Origin: RGIG8368 sp045540275
GTDB taxonomy: Bacteria > Verrucomicrobiota > Kiritimatiellia > RFP12 > UBA1067
Assembly: GCA_045540275.1 (NCBI GenBank)
Contig: JAZQGX010000204.1
Span: 1 to 35,795 of the forward strand
DNA length: 35,795 bases
Reading direction: 5' to 3'
Position numbers and translations under genes: made by a program. This document shows, one piece after another, positions 24,790-33,526 of this stretch. The notes beneath the pieces were generated by a model. That model was not told where the DNA came from, did not search any database, and saw nothing but the letters and a program-made list of their open reading frames with translations. Each line of letters starts with the position of its first letter. Positions within the stretch are counted from its first letter, which is position 1.

Positions 24790-25698
24790 CTACTGCTTCG
24801 AGCCCGCTTCGCCGCCGCGTTTTTCGTTCATCAGCTTGACCAGTTCGACAAGTCCGATCGAATAACTGCATCCGCACATGTGGCAAGTGATGGTCGCCGG
24901 CCTGCACTCGTCCAGCAGCGCCTGCAGGTCATCTTCCGGCAGACCGATCAGCATCGCCTTTACCCGTTCCTCTGAACACCTGCAGCCAAAACGCAACCGC
25001 TCCGGCTTGCCGACCCGCGCAAACGGCAGACGGATGATGTCGCATATTTTCTCGACGCTCGCCCCTTCCATCAACGCATTGTAAACGGTGTTGTCCTCGA
25101 AAAACTGATGTACGCGCGCAAACGCCTCTTCATCGCCGTCCGGCATGCATTCAACCAGCACCCCCCTTGCCGCGCCCAGCACTTTTCCGCTGCGCGACGC
25201 CGCCGTCTCCGCAACCGCTATGCGCTGCAGCGACTGGCGATAATAGCGTTCGATCGCCTCGGTCACCGTAACCGGTCCCAGTTCGCACGAAGCCGAAGAA
25301 ATAATTCGACCGGGAAGAGAACGGATTATCTCCATCGAACCCGTGTTGCCCCAGATATCCGATGCGGAGATTTCCGGTTTCGAATCACTGGCGGGGAGAA
25401 GCTTCATGCAAGTGTAACCGCGGAGCATCCCGTCGAATCCGGCCTCGACCACCGCGCCGCCGACTCCGCCGTCGGTCTTCATCCGCAAAGTGACAGTCTC
25501 GTCCTTCGTCGCCAATTCTCCGCCCAGCAGAGCGACCCCCGCCACCGCCTCGCCAAGCCCGATGGTGGCGGTCATGCCGCAGGCGTGGTTGGCCGCAAGC
25601 TGATTTGCTGCTCCTGCGGTATTGACCAGCGTCATGGTCAAGTTGACCCCTGGAAAAAATGCCTTCAATCTGAAGTCGCCGTTAGCTTCCTTGTACAT
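24790..25698 (-). CDS. hslO: Redox-regulated chaperone Hsp33
   Basis: Hsp33 is a cytoplasmic holdase that is switched on when oxidants release its zinc. The 302-residue protein has the four zinc cysteines C239 and C241 (GCRCSEER) and C272 and C275 (CHMC), that is CXC-X30-CXXC as in the family, plus the EERVKAML sequence between them. Length is normal. It follows the CPBP protease gene by 11 bases. A 51-base gap with a promoter for the opposite-side neighbour pyrK follows. Confidence 0.95.
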   Translation of the reverse strand: MYKEANGDFRLKAFFPGVNLTMTLVNTAGAANQLAANHACGMTATIGLGEAVAGVALLGGELATKDETVTLRMKTDGGVGGAVVEAGFDGMLRGYTCMKLLPASDSKPEISASDIWGNTGSMEIIRSLPGRIISSASCELGPVTVTEAIERYYRQSLQRIAVAETAASRSGKVLGAARGVLVECMPDGDEEAFARVHQFFEDNTVYNALMEGASVEKICDIIRLPFARVGKPERLRFGCRCSEERVKAMLIGLPEDDLQALLDECRPATITCHMCGCSYSIGLVELVKLMNEKRGGEAGSKQ

Positions 25699-25709
25699 AT
25701 TCTCTCCCT

Positions 25710-26507
25710 TTATACGACACTTGGCTGCTCACTACTTGCGATGTACAGCAAAAGATTAATCAAGTTGAAAAGTGTATGCATGACAATCGGAGCGACCAAC
25801 GATCTTCTTTTGCGCCAGACCAGCCCCAATCCCACCGCGAAAAGCATCAGCGGCGCAAATGTCTGCCAATGCAGGTGCATTGCCGCAAAATACCCCGCTC
25901 CAACCAGAAGCGGAATCGCAAACCGCTTCGATATGTGCGCCCAGCATCGCAAAAGTACGCCGCGAAACAGCATCTCCTCCATCAGCGGCGCAAGCAGCAC
26001 TCCGTCCAGCGCAAGCAGCACCTTCAGACCGAATTCGTGCTCGCCGCTGTCAAAGATTTCAAAAACCTGCTGGTTGGAAATTTCAATTGAAAAAAATTCA
26101 AAAACGAGATTCTGCAGGAACGAAAATCCGAGGACGGCAAACACCGCTACCACCCCGTATTTCAGACCGTCGGACACGTCCCGCTTGACATCAACCGGAT
26201 TGCCGAAGAGAAAACGTTTCCATGATACACCCAGCAATTGCAGCGACAGCACAATGCAGAACAGCGAAGCGAGCGTGGCAATGACGATTCCCCGCAACAT
26301 CGGTCCGGCGGTCAGAATCAGCTCCTGCTCATCGCTAAAATAGGCACCGGCGCATTGCCAAAGGGTAACGCAAAGCACGGGCAGCGAAGCGACGAACGCC
26401 CACAGTCTCTTCAGCTTGAAGGGGGAAATGGCTTTCACCGGTTTAATCAAAAACTTTTGGCGGACAAACCCGAAATGCGATGCCTGACGGCGACGCACCC
26501 CCGGCAA
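25710..26507 (-). CDS. CPBP (Abi/Rce1-like) family membrane protease
   Basis: The protein has up to 265 residues with about eight hydrophobic segments. The three CPBP glutamic-protease motifs are present: EEMLFR (E177, E178, R182), FAAMH (H211) and HTLFN (H244, N248). Members cleave within membranes; bacterial ones process peptides or act in immunity, and the substrate here is unknown. The start is uncertain: the frame opens at TTG (26507), directly after the tsf terminator, with no ATG until residue 70 and no good ribosome-binding site. The basic N-terminus up to about residue 34 could begin at GTG codons for V4 or V24. It is closely linked to hslO. Confidence 0.85.
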   Translation of the reverse strand: MPGVRRRQASHFGFVRQKFLIKPVKAISPFKLKRLWAFVASLPVLCVTLWQCAGAYFSDEQELILTAGPMLRGIVIATLASLFCIVLSLQLLGVSWKRFLFGNPVDVKRDVSDGLKYGVVAVFAVLGFSFLQNLVFEFFSIEISNQQVFEIFDSGEHEFGLKVLLALDGVLLAPLMEEMLFRGVLLRCWAHISKRFAIPLLVGAGYFAAMHLHWQTFAPLMLFAVGLGLVWRKRRSLVAPIVMHTLFNLINLLLYIASSEQPSVV

Positions 26508-26512
26508 GAATC

Positions 26513-26549
26513 AAAAACCGATGAAAAGCTGACGCTTCTCATCGGTTTT
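26513..26549 (-). terminator. Terminator of rpsB-tsf
   Basis: On the minus strand AAAACCGATGAGAAGC pairs with GCTTTTCATCGGTTTT over 16 bp with one G-U wobble around a GTCA loop, then TTTTTGATTCTT follows. The stem starts about 17 bases after the tsf stop. The CPBP gene downstream must be reached by read-through or an unseen promoter. Confidence 0.9.
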
Positions 26550-26566
26550 CAAGCAACGTGCGAAAA

Positions 26567-27424
26567 TTATTTCGCACCGAGCTGGAAGCGGACGAAGCGC
26601 TTCACGGTGATGGTATCACCGAGCTCCTTGCCGACCTTGGCGAGCAGCTGCGCGATGGTGGTCTTCTCGCCCGGACCGTTCTTGACGAAGAGCTGATCGA
26701 CAAGGCAGATTTCACCAAAGAACTTGTTCAACTTGCCCTTGAGGATGCCCTCGAGGATGTTGGCCGGCTTGTTCTTCAATTCCTCGCTGTTGCGGTAAAC
26801 GTCCTTTTCCTTCTCGATATCCTCGGCAGGAACTTCCGCAGAGGTGATGTAACGGGGAGCGGATGCCGCGATCTGAAGGGTCAAATCGTGAACGCATTCA
26901 CCGAAGGCGGAAGCTTCGAGGGTCTCGGCCTTCTCAACTCCGACCTCAACCATAACACCGATCTTGCCGCCCATGTGGATGTAGGAGGCCAGAACGCCGG
27001 TGCCGGTGAGCTCGTAGCGCGCGGTACGGCTGATCTTGACGTTTTCGCCGGTCTGCGAAACGATGGTCATCAGCTCTTCCTTGAGAGCGCCGGTCACCGC
27101 ATCAATATCGCCGAGTTCCAATGCCTTGTCGGCAACGACACTGACGAAATTCTTGAAGTTGTCGGTAGCGGCGACGAAGTCGGTTTCGGTGTTGACTTCA
27201 GCCAGAGCCACAACCTTGCCGTCGGCGGAAGCCTTGGCCTGAATGATGCCCTGCTTGGACTCTTTGTCAGCACGCTTGACCTGGATGGCCAGACCCTTCT
27301 CGCGAAGAATCTTGATAGCCGCTTCCATGTCGCCGTTGGTGTCGGTAAGCGCTTTTTTGCAATCCATCATGCCGGCGTTGGTGCGCTGGCGCAAATCGTT
27401 AATCATTGCAACTGTAATAGCCAT
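26567..27424 (-). CDS. tsf: Translation elongation factor Ts
   Basis: EF-Ts exchanges GDP for GTP on EF-Tu. The 285-residue protein has the N-terminal UBA-like domain (residues 1-45, with VAMINDLRQRTNAGMMDCK) and the core TDFVA motif in EVNTETDFVAATDNF. Length matches the family. It starts 28 bases after rpsB in the classic rpsB-tsf order and is followed by a strong terminator. Confidence 0.98.
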   Translation of the reverse strand: MAITVAMINDLRQRTNAGMMDCKKALTDTNGDMEAAIKILREKGLAIQVKRADKESKQGIIQAKASADGKVVALAEVNTETDFVAATDNFKNFVSVVADKALELGDIDAVTGALKEELMTIVSQTGENVKISRTARYELTGTGVLASYIHMGGKIGVMVEVGVEKAETLEASAFGECVHDLTLQIAASAPRYITSAEVPAEDIEKEKDVYRNSEELKNKPANILEGILKGKLNKFFGEICLVDQLFVKNGPGEKTTIAQLLAKVGKELGDTITVKRFVRFQLGAK

Positions 27425-27452
27425 TTTAAAACTCCTTGAAAATTGGATGAGA

Positions 27453-28412
27453 TTACTCGGCGGCGGGGGCTTCGGCGGCAGGGGCCGCTTCTACTGCGGC
27501 AGCCTGGGCGCTGACGGCTTCGCTGGCGGCCTGAGCGGCACGCTTACGGGTTGCCGCGAGCTTCGCCTTGGCGTCACCCTCTTTGTTTCCGCGGGCACCG
27601 CGGGGACCGTTTTCGCGACGGGCCTTGCGGGCGGCACGATCTTCGGCGGCGGCCTTGGCGCGCTCTTCCTCTTCCTTCTTGCGCTTTTCGGCGGCAACGG
27701 CGGCATATTCATCGCTCGCCTTCTTCATGACGGCGGCGAAAGCTTCGGCGATCAACTTGATACCGCGAACCGCGTCGTCATTGCCGGGAACGACCTTGTC
27801 GATCGGCTCGGGGTCGGCATTGGTATCGACCAGTGCGACAATGGGGATGTTGAGCTTGAGCGCTTCTTTGACCGCGTTCTGTTCACGAACGACGTCGATG
27901 ATGAACAGCGCACCGGGCTTGCCTTCCATATCGGCGACACCGGAGAGGTTCTTCTGCAGACGGTCAAGCTCGCGGCGAAGCATCGAAGCTTCCTTCTTGT
28001 GCGGGGAGAGGATGCCGTTGTTGTTGCGGGCGATTGCCTCAATCTGGCGCATGCGGCGGACGCTGCGGCGAATGGTGACGTTATTGGTAAGGGTACCGCC
28101 CAACCAGCGCTCGGTCATGTAGAACTGGTCGCAGGAGACTGCGGCGTTCTTCATAACTTCCTGAGCCTGCTTTTTGGTTGCGACAAAGAGAACCTTCTTG
28201 CCGGAAAGAACGACGTCGCGGAGAAATTCAGCGGCCTCGTCGATAAGCTGAATGGTCTGAACGAGGTCAACGATGTGGATTCCGTTGCGCTTGTCGAAGA
28301 TGTAGCTCTTCATCTTCGGGTTCCAACGCTTGGTCTGATGTCCGAAGTGGAGACCTGCGTCAACGAGATCTTTGAGGGTAAGGCCGGTAACGGCCGAGGT
28401 AGGCATATTCAT
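27453..28412 (-). CDS. rpsB: 30S ribosomal protein S2 with a long C-terminal tail
   Basis: The start is the ATG at 28412, preceded by AAGGA at eight bases; the open frame to 28511 covers only the leader. From here the protein has 319 residues. Residues 1 to about 230 are a normal S2 (LHFGHQTKRWNPKMKSYIF at 21-39, TERWLGGTLTNN at 100-111, DTNADPEPID at 196-205). The last 85-90 residues are a low-complexity, charged coil: KRKKEEEERAKAAAED, then Arg/Gly-rich, then Ala/Glu-rich ending APAAE. E. coli S2 is about 240 residues, so the tail is an addition. It may extend from the small subunit surface. Confidence 0.97.
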   Translation of the reverse strand: MNMPTSAVTGLTLKDLVDAGLHFGHQTKRWNPKMKSYIFDKRNGIHIVDLVQTIQLIDEAAEFLRDVVLSGKKVLFVATKKQAQEVMKNAAVSCDQFYMTERWLGGTLTNNVTIRRSVRRMRQIEAIARNNNGILSPHKKEASMLRRELDRLQKNLSGVADMEGKPGALFIIDVVREQNAVKEALKLNIPIVALVDTNADPEPIDKVVPGNDDAVRGIKLIAEAFAAVMKKASDEYAAVAAEKRKKEEEERAKAAAEDRAARKARRENGPRGARGNKEGDAKAKLAATRKRAAQAASEAVSAQAAAVEAAPAAEAPAAE

Positions 28413-28519
28413 CTTTACATTCCTTGTTTGGTTTGAATCCGCTTTGGCATGAGCGCGCCTATGCGCCCATGTCTTCGCTTCCAGTCGGAGATGCCACTCG
28501 GCATCCCGCACTGTTAAAA
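28413..28519 (-). promoter_or_regulatory. rpsB mRNA leader with hairpins, possible autoregulatory site
   Basis: The leader predicted from the promoter is about 105 nt. It can form GATGCC-GAGT-GGCATC (a 6-bp stem with a 4-nt loop) and a second, longer imperfect hairpin around CATGGGCGC and GCGCGCTCATG. In E. coli S2 represses its own mRNA through the leader. That this leader does the same is only an inference. Confidence 0.4.
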
Positions 28520-28525
28520 GGCGAA

Positions 28526-28554
28526 ATTATATGCTTTTTTCACCCGTCTGACAA
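28526..28554 (-). promoter_or_regulatory. rpsB-tsf promoter
   Basis: On the minus strand TTGTCA (28549-28554) and TATAAT (28526-28531) are 17 bases apart, 11 of 12 consensus positions. It is the strongest sigma-70-type match seen in the window, as expected for a ribosomal protein operon. It lies only 23 bases after the uvrB stop. Confidence 0.92.
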
Positions 28555-28577
28555 GCAGATTTTGATGGGATTTACAT

Positions 28578-30554
28578 TTACATTTGCGATTTCAACAGCT
28601 TTAACTCGTCACGCAGCATCGCCGCGCGTTCAAACTCAAGCGCCTCCGCCGATTCGACCATCTCCCGCTCTAAATCGGCGATAACCCTTTGCAGGTCGTA
28701 TTCCTCCTCGCTGACCGCTCCCAGCGGCCGCTTCTCCACTTCGGACGTCTCCGCTCTGCTGCGCACCAGCTCCTCGTTGAGCATACGGGAAACGCTTCTG
28801 GGGACGATGCCGTGCTTACGGTTGTACTCCTCCTGGATTTTCCGGCGCCGGGCGGTCAGCTCCATCGACTCGCGCATTGCCGTCGTCACATGTTCGGCAT
28901 ACATGATCACCCGTCCGCGTTCGTGTCGCGCCGCGCGCCCCGCCGTCTGCATCAGCGATGTGGCGGACCGCAAAAAGCCCTCCTTGTCAGCGTCCAGCAC
29001 CGCTACCAGTGCGACTTCCGGCAGATCCAGACCTTCTCGCAGCAGGTTAATCCCGACCAGACAGTCGTAATCCCCCTTTCTCAGCCGCCGCAGCAGCTCT
29101 ACCCGGTCGAACGCCTTTACATCGCTATGCAGGTATTCGACCTTGATTCCCGCGTTGGACAGATAAGCGGTAAGATCCTCTGCCGAACGTTTGGTCAGCG
29201 TTGTCACAAGCGTACGCTCCCCCGCCTCGGCCGCCTTCCTCACCTCCTCCATCAAATCGTCGATCTGATTCTCGAGCGGTCTGACGTCAATGATGGGATC
29301 GAGCAGTCCGGTGGGGCGAATCAACTGCTCGGCCATGACTTCGCATTCAGCGCGTTCAAACGACCCCGGAGTGGCGGAAACATAAAGAATCGGCCCGGTC
29401 TTTGCCATGAACTCGTCAAATACCAGCGGACGGTTGTCCTTCGCAGACGGCAATCTGAAGCCGTTGTCGACCAAGGTGTTTTTCCGCGCACGGTCGCCGT
29501 TGAACATCGCCCTCAACTGCGGCAGCGTCACATGCGACTCGTCGATCAAAGTGACAAAATCATCGGGGAAATAATCAATCAGACACGCCGGCGGCTCTCC
29601 TTCGGCCCGCCCCTCAAGATGTCGCGAATAGTTCTCTATGCCCGTGCAATACCCAAGCTCGCGCAGCATTTCCAGATCAAACTCGGTGCGCTGGCGCAAC
29701 CGCTGCGCCTCAAGCAGTTTCCCTTTCGACTCAAACCATGCCAAACGCTCTTTGAGCTCCTCCCGGATGCGCGCCTCCGCCGACTTCATCTTCTCCGCCG
29801 GCATCACGAACGGTTTGGCGGGAGGAAATACCGCCTGCGCGCAACGTCTCACCGTCTTGCCGGTCACCGCATCGAGACGGTGGATGGTTTCGATTTCATC
29901 CCCGAAAAATCCTATCCGGTACCCGTCCGTCTCATGAGCGGGAATCACATCAACCGTATCGCCGCGGACGCGGAAGCTGCCGGGAGTCAGATCGTAGTCG
30001 TTCCTCACAAACTGGTTTTCCACCAGCTCGCGCAACAGCCGCTCTCTTCCGCGCTCTTCCCCTTCGCGAACCACGATCAGCATGCTTTTGAAATCCTGCG
30101 GCTCGCCTAGACCGTAAATGCACGAGACCGAAGCGACCACAATCACGTCACGCCGGCTGACCAGCGAATTGATCGCACCCAGACGGTATCGTTCGATTTC
30201 CTCGTTTATCGATGCGTCTTTTTCGATGTAGGTGTCGGTTTGCGGAATGTATGATTCCGGCTGATAGTAATCGTAATAGCTGATGAAATATTCGACCGCA
30301 TTGTCAGGAAAAAACGCCTTGAATTCGGCGAACAGTTGCGCGGCGAGAGTTTTGTTGTGCGAGATGATCAGCGTCGGCCGGTTGACGCGCTCGATGACGT
30401 TGGCCATGGTGAAGGTCTTTCCCGACCCCGTCACCCCCTCCAGCCCGACATGGCGTCTGCCTTCGATCAGGGCGCGCGAAACTTTTTCAATCGCCTCCGG
30501 CTGATCGCCGGTCGGTTGAAACGACGCCTTCAACGAGAACAGCTTTTCTCCCAT
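28578..30554 (-). CDS. uvrB: Excinuclease ABC subunit UvrB
   Basis: UvrB is the damage-verifying helicase-like subunit of nucleotide excision repair and partners UvrA and UvrC. The 658-residue protein has Walker A GVTGSGKT (40-47), the damage-probing beta-hairpin region with YDYYQPESYIPQTDTYIEKD (about 93-112), DESHVTLPQL, SATPG, helicase motifs GINLLREGLDLPE and QTAGRAARH, and the C-terminal UVR motif (EMVESAEALEFERAAMLRD). Length is normal. It starts four bases after the nucleoside phosphorylase stop. No clear terminator was seen before the rpsB promoter. Confidence 0.98.
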   Translation of the reverse strand: MGEKLFSLKASFQPTGDQPEAIEKVSRALIEGRRHVGLEGVTGSGKTFTMANVIERVNRPTLIISHNKTLAAQLFAEFKAFFPDNAVEYFISYYDYYQPESYIPQTDTYIEKDASINEEIERYRLGAINSLVSRRDVIVVASVSCIYGLGEPQDFKSMLIVVREGEERGRERLLRELVENQFVRNDYDLTPGSFRVRGDTVDVIPAHETDGYRIGFFGDEIETIHRLDAVTGKTVRRCAQAVFPPAKPFVMPAEKMKSAEARIREELKERLAWFESKGKLLEAQRLRQRTEFDLEMLRELGYCTGIENYSRHLEGRAEGEPPACLIDYFPDDFVTLIDESHVTLPQLRAMFNGDRARKNTLVDNGFRLPSAKDNRPLVFDEFMAKTGPILYVSATPGSFERAECEVMAEQLIRPTGLLDPIIDVRPLENQIDDLMEEVRKAAEAGERTLVTTLTKRSAEDLTAYLSNAGIKVEYLHSDVKAFDRVELLRRLRKGDYDCLVGINLLREGLDLPEVALVAVLDADKEGFLRSATSLMQTAGRAARHERGRVIMYAEHVTTAMRESMELTARRRKIQEEYNRKHGIVPRSVSRMLNEELVRSRAETSEVEKRPLGAVSEEEYDLQRVIADLEREMVESAEALEFERAAMLRDELKLLKSQM

Positions 30555-30558
30555 CGCC

Positions 30559-31827
30559 TCACTCCACCGCGGAAAACCTCATAGCCGCCAGTGCTGCCGC
30601 GCGATGCTGGCGCACGAGACTCTCGCTCGACGCCATCAGACGCATCAGCACCTCGCCTTTAGACACCTTCTCCCCCACCTGAACCAGCCGGTCGATGCCA
30701 GCACCCGGATCGATGGAATCGCTCACCGCGCGACGGCCGCCGCCGAGTTCCAGCACCACGCGTCCCAATGCCGCCGCATCGACATCCTCAACCGTAAGAT
30801 CGCAATCAGCGCGAATCTCCAGAGCGGCGGAGGCCTGCGGCAGACGCGTCGGCTCGTCGATGAAGCGCGCATCCCCTCCTTGCGCCTCGACCATGGCGCG
30901 AAACCGGCCAAGCGCCGCACCGCTTGCCAACGCCTTTTCAAGCGCGCTCCTGATTTCCGCCGTTTCCCGTTCGGGGCTGGCGAGAGCCACCATCTCGACG
31001 CCCAGCGCAAGGGTCAGCTCCCGGACATCGGCAGGTCCCGCATTCTTCAGGATGTCAACCGATTCCGCCACCTCGAGAGCATTGCCGATTGCCCGCCCGT
31101 GAGGAACGTCCATATTGGTCAAAACCGCCGATGCCTTCCTTCCGCACTCCAGCGCGGTGTTCACCAATCCGTCCCTGAGTCTGATCGCATCGTCGCGTGT
31201 TTTCATGAATGCCGCCCGTCCGTACTTGACGTCAAAAACCAGCGAAGCGGCTCCTTCCGCCAATTTTTTGCTCATTATCGAGGCGGTGATCAAAGGGATG
31301 CTGGGGACGGTGCCGGTCACGTCGCGCAGCGCATAGAGTTTGCGGTCGGCGGGGGCAAGCGCGGCGGTCTGTCCGATTATGGAGCACCCGACCGTTGCGA
31401 CCTGCCGCTTGAACGCATCCACATCGAGCGAGACGTTATAACCGGGTATCGACTCGAGTTTGTCAAGCGTACCGCCGGTTATTCCCAAACCTCTTCCGGA
31501 AATCATCGGAACCGCCACATTCTGCGTCGCCACCAACGGCGCAAGGGGGAGCGATATTTTGTCGCCGATGCCGCCGGTAGAGTGCTTGTCGGCGGTCGGC
31601 ATCGGGCAATCCTCCCATTCGATGACATCTCCCGAGCGCATCATCGTATCGGTCAGTGCCGCGGTCTCCTCCACGTCCATGCCCGAGAAATATATGGCCA
31701 TGGCCATAGCCGCCATCTGATAATCGGGTAGTCTTCCTTCGGAATAGGCGGTGACAAATCCGGCGATCTCCTCTGCCGTAAGTTTTTGTCCGTCACGCTT
31801 CTTTTCGATCAGCCATTGCGGTACCAT
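30559..31827 (-). CDS. deoA: Thymidine/pyrimidine-nucleoside phosphorylase
   Basis: The enzyme splits thymidine or other pyrimidine nucleosides with phosphate, salvaging bases and (deoxy)ribose 1-phosphate. The 422-residue protein has the phosphate-binding KHSTGGIGDK (81-90), the family signature around SGRGLGITGGTLDKLESIPG (109-128) and DVKYGRAAFMK. It has the full C-terminal PYNP domain. Sequence alone does not settle thymidine versus broad pyrimidine specificity. It sits between a D-aminoacylase-like gene (13 bases) and uvrB (4 bases). Confidence 0.93.
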   Translation of the reverse strand: MVPQWLIEKKRDGQKLTAEEIAGFVTAYSEGRLPDYQMAAMAMAIYFSGMDVEETAALTDTMMRSGDVIEWEDCPMPTADKHSTGGIGDKISLPLAPLVATQNVAVPMISGRGLGITGGTLDKLESIPGYNVSLDVDAFKRQVATVGCSIIGQTAALAPADRKLYALRDVTGTVPSIPLITASIMSKKLAEGAASLVFDVKYGRAAFMKTRDDAIRLRDGLVNTALECGRKASAVLTNMDVPHGRAIGNALEVAESVDILKNAGPADVRELTLALGVEMVALASPERETAEIRSALEKALASGAALGRFRAMVEAQGGDARFIDEPTRLPQASAALEIRADCDLTVEDVDAAALGRVVLELGGGRRAVSDSIDPGAGIDRLVQVGEKVSKGEVLMRLMASSESLVRQHRAAALAAMRFSAVE

Positions 31828-31840
31828 CTCGTCCTCCTTG

Positions 31841-33454
31841 CTATCTGGTCAGGAACCTTCCGTTGCGTTTCCCGGTGAAGCTGCCGTTGCGGTAGGAAAG
31901 CGTGCCGTTTACGAAGACCGCCTCCACACCCGTGCAGAACGAATGCGGGCGGCTGTAGAGCGCGGTATTTTCGAACCGCTCCTCATCCCACACCGCGATA
32001 TCGGCGAAACACCCCTTGCGCAACAGTCCGCGGCGCTTGATGCCGAAGGCGGCCGCCGGCAGCGACGTCATGCGGCGCACCGTCTCCTGACGGCTTGCGA
32101 TCCTGGCAAAACCGTCAACGCGCCCGGTCAGCAGCCGGAAGAATTGCGGCATGGTCCCGTATGCGCGAGGATGGGGATAGTCGCTTCCCAGCGGTCCGTA
32201 AGGAGCGCGAAGCGAAGCGTCGCTGCCGGGCATTACCCATTCTTTTTCGTATATCCGATGCAGATTCCCGATGCACATTCCGAAGAAAAACGCCCCGGTG
32301 CGCGTTTTATCGGCCTCGATGAAACGGCATACCGTCTCGCCGGGAGTGACCCCGAGTTCGGCGGCGGCTTCAGCTACCGTCCGTCCGCAAAAAGCGGCGG
32401 TCAATTCGCTCCACGCTCCGCCGATCATGCAATCGCTCCAGTTGCGTCCGGAGGCGTTGAGTTCGTCGACGATGCGCCGACGTGTCTGAACATCGGCCAG
32501 GCGCGCCATCTCGGCGTCACGGCCTCCGGCTCCGGCCCAGTCGGGAAGCACCACATCCAGATCCGTTCCCGCGGCAAGGAATGGGTAACGGTCGGAATGC
32601 ACCGCGATTCCCTCGGCGCGAGCACTTTCGATTTTTTCAAGAAGCGCATCAATCTTCGACCAGTTGCCGCGACCTGATGTTTTCAGATGGGATATTTCTA
32701 CGGCAATGCCGGTCTCACGCGCAAGCGCAAGCACTTCATCCACCGACTCCAGCAGAAAATCGCCTTCGCTACGCATGTGCGTGGCATACATCCCCCCCTT
32801 GGCGGCGGTGCGGGCGGCAAGATGGCAGACTTCGCCGGGCGTGGAGTATTTTCCCGGCTGATAAAGCAATCCAGTCGTAAGCCCCCACGCTCCGCAGTCC
32901 AGCGCCTCTTCCAAGCGGCGTCCCATCTCTTCGGTCTCCGGCAGCGTCGCCTGGCGCGCTTCATATCCGATGACACCGGCGCGGAGTGTGTTGTGACCGA
33001 CGAACTGGATTGTGTTTATGGCAGGCCGCACCGCCTCGAAAAGTTCACGGTAGGAGGCGAGCGAATCCCATGTCGGCCCGGGCTCGCTCCCTGCGCAGAG
33101 AACACCGGACTGCAGACGCGGATACACCTGCGATGCCCAATCCGAACTGAGCCGAGCCTCTCCGAAGCGCGGAGCCGCGCTTCCTCCGCACTGCCCGTTG
33201 ATCTCGGTGGTGACGCCCTGGGATATTTTACTGGGCGCATCGGGTTCGATCAGCAGATATGCGTCGGAGTGGGCGTGGGCGTCGATGAAGCCTGGCGTCA
33301 CCAGTTTGCCGCCGGCATCGATTTCCACCGGAGCTCGGCAACCGCTCAGATCGCCGACAAACTCTACCGTATCGCCGCGAATTCCGACATCCGCGACGAA
33401 TCCCACGTCGCCGGAACCGTCTATAACCGTGCCGTTGCGAATAATTGCATCCAT
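31841..33454 (-). CDS. N-acyl-D-amino-acid deacylase / D-aminoacylase family amidohydrolase
   Basis: This amidohydrolase-superfamily member probably removes acyl groups from N-acyl-D-amino acids. From the ATG at 33454 it has 537 residues; an upstream in-frame TTG at 33472 is less likely. Metal-site features are HAHSD (H60, H62, D64), the Cys of EINGQCG (C89), THMRSEGD and EISHLKTSGRGNW. A beta-sandwich subdomain is formed by the ends (IIRNGTVIDGSG and VFVNGTLSYRNG). There is no signal peptide, so it is cytoplasmic. Its place directly after ftsI suggests, but does not prove, a role in salvage of D-amino acids from peptidoglycan. Confidence 0.9.
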   Translation of the reverse strand: MDAIIRNGTVIDGSGDVGFVADVGIRGDTVEFVGDLSGCRAPVEIDAGGKLVTPGFIDAHAHSDAYLLIEPDAPSKISQGVTTEINGQCGGSAAPRFGEARLSSDWASQVYPRLQSGVLCAGSEPGPTWDSLASYRELFEAVRPAINTIQFVGHNTLRAGVIGYEARQATLPETEEMGRRLEEALDCGAWGLTTGLLYQPGKYSTPGEVCHLAARTAAKGGMYATHMRSEGDFLLESVDEVLALARETGIAVEISHLKTSGRGNWSKIDALLEKIESARAEGIAVHSDRYPFLAAGTDLDVVLPDWAGAGGRDAEMARLADVQTRRRIVDELNASGRNWSDCMIGGAWSELTAAFCGRTVAEAAAELGVTPGETVCRFIEADKTRTGAFFFGMCIGNLHRIYEKEWVMPGSDASLRAPYGPLGSDYPHPRAYGTMPQFFRLLTGRVDGFARIASRQETVRRMTSLPAAAFGIKRRGLLRKGCFADIAVWDEERFENTALYSRPHSFCTGVEAVFVNGTLSYRNGSFTGKRNGRFLTR

Positions 33455-33526
33455 AATCAAATTCCGTTGCAACTTCCGGGCGGTGCGCAGATCAGTTCTT
33501 TTCCACCGGTCCGGATGGATTGGATT

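Noticed and set aside
28413..28511. N-terminal extension of rpsB to 28511
   Set aside because: It would translate the leader between promoter and Shine-Dalgarno; conserved S2 sequence starts just after 28412.
28689..30110. Plus-strand open frame of 473 codons opposite uvrB
   Set aside because: It is antisense to a highly conserved uvrB with no independent evidence for expression.
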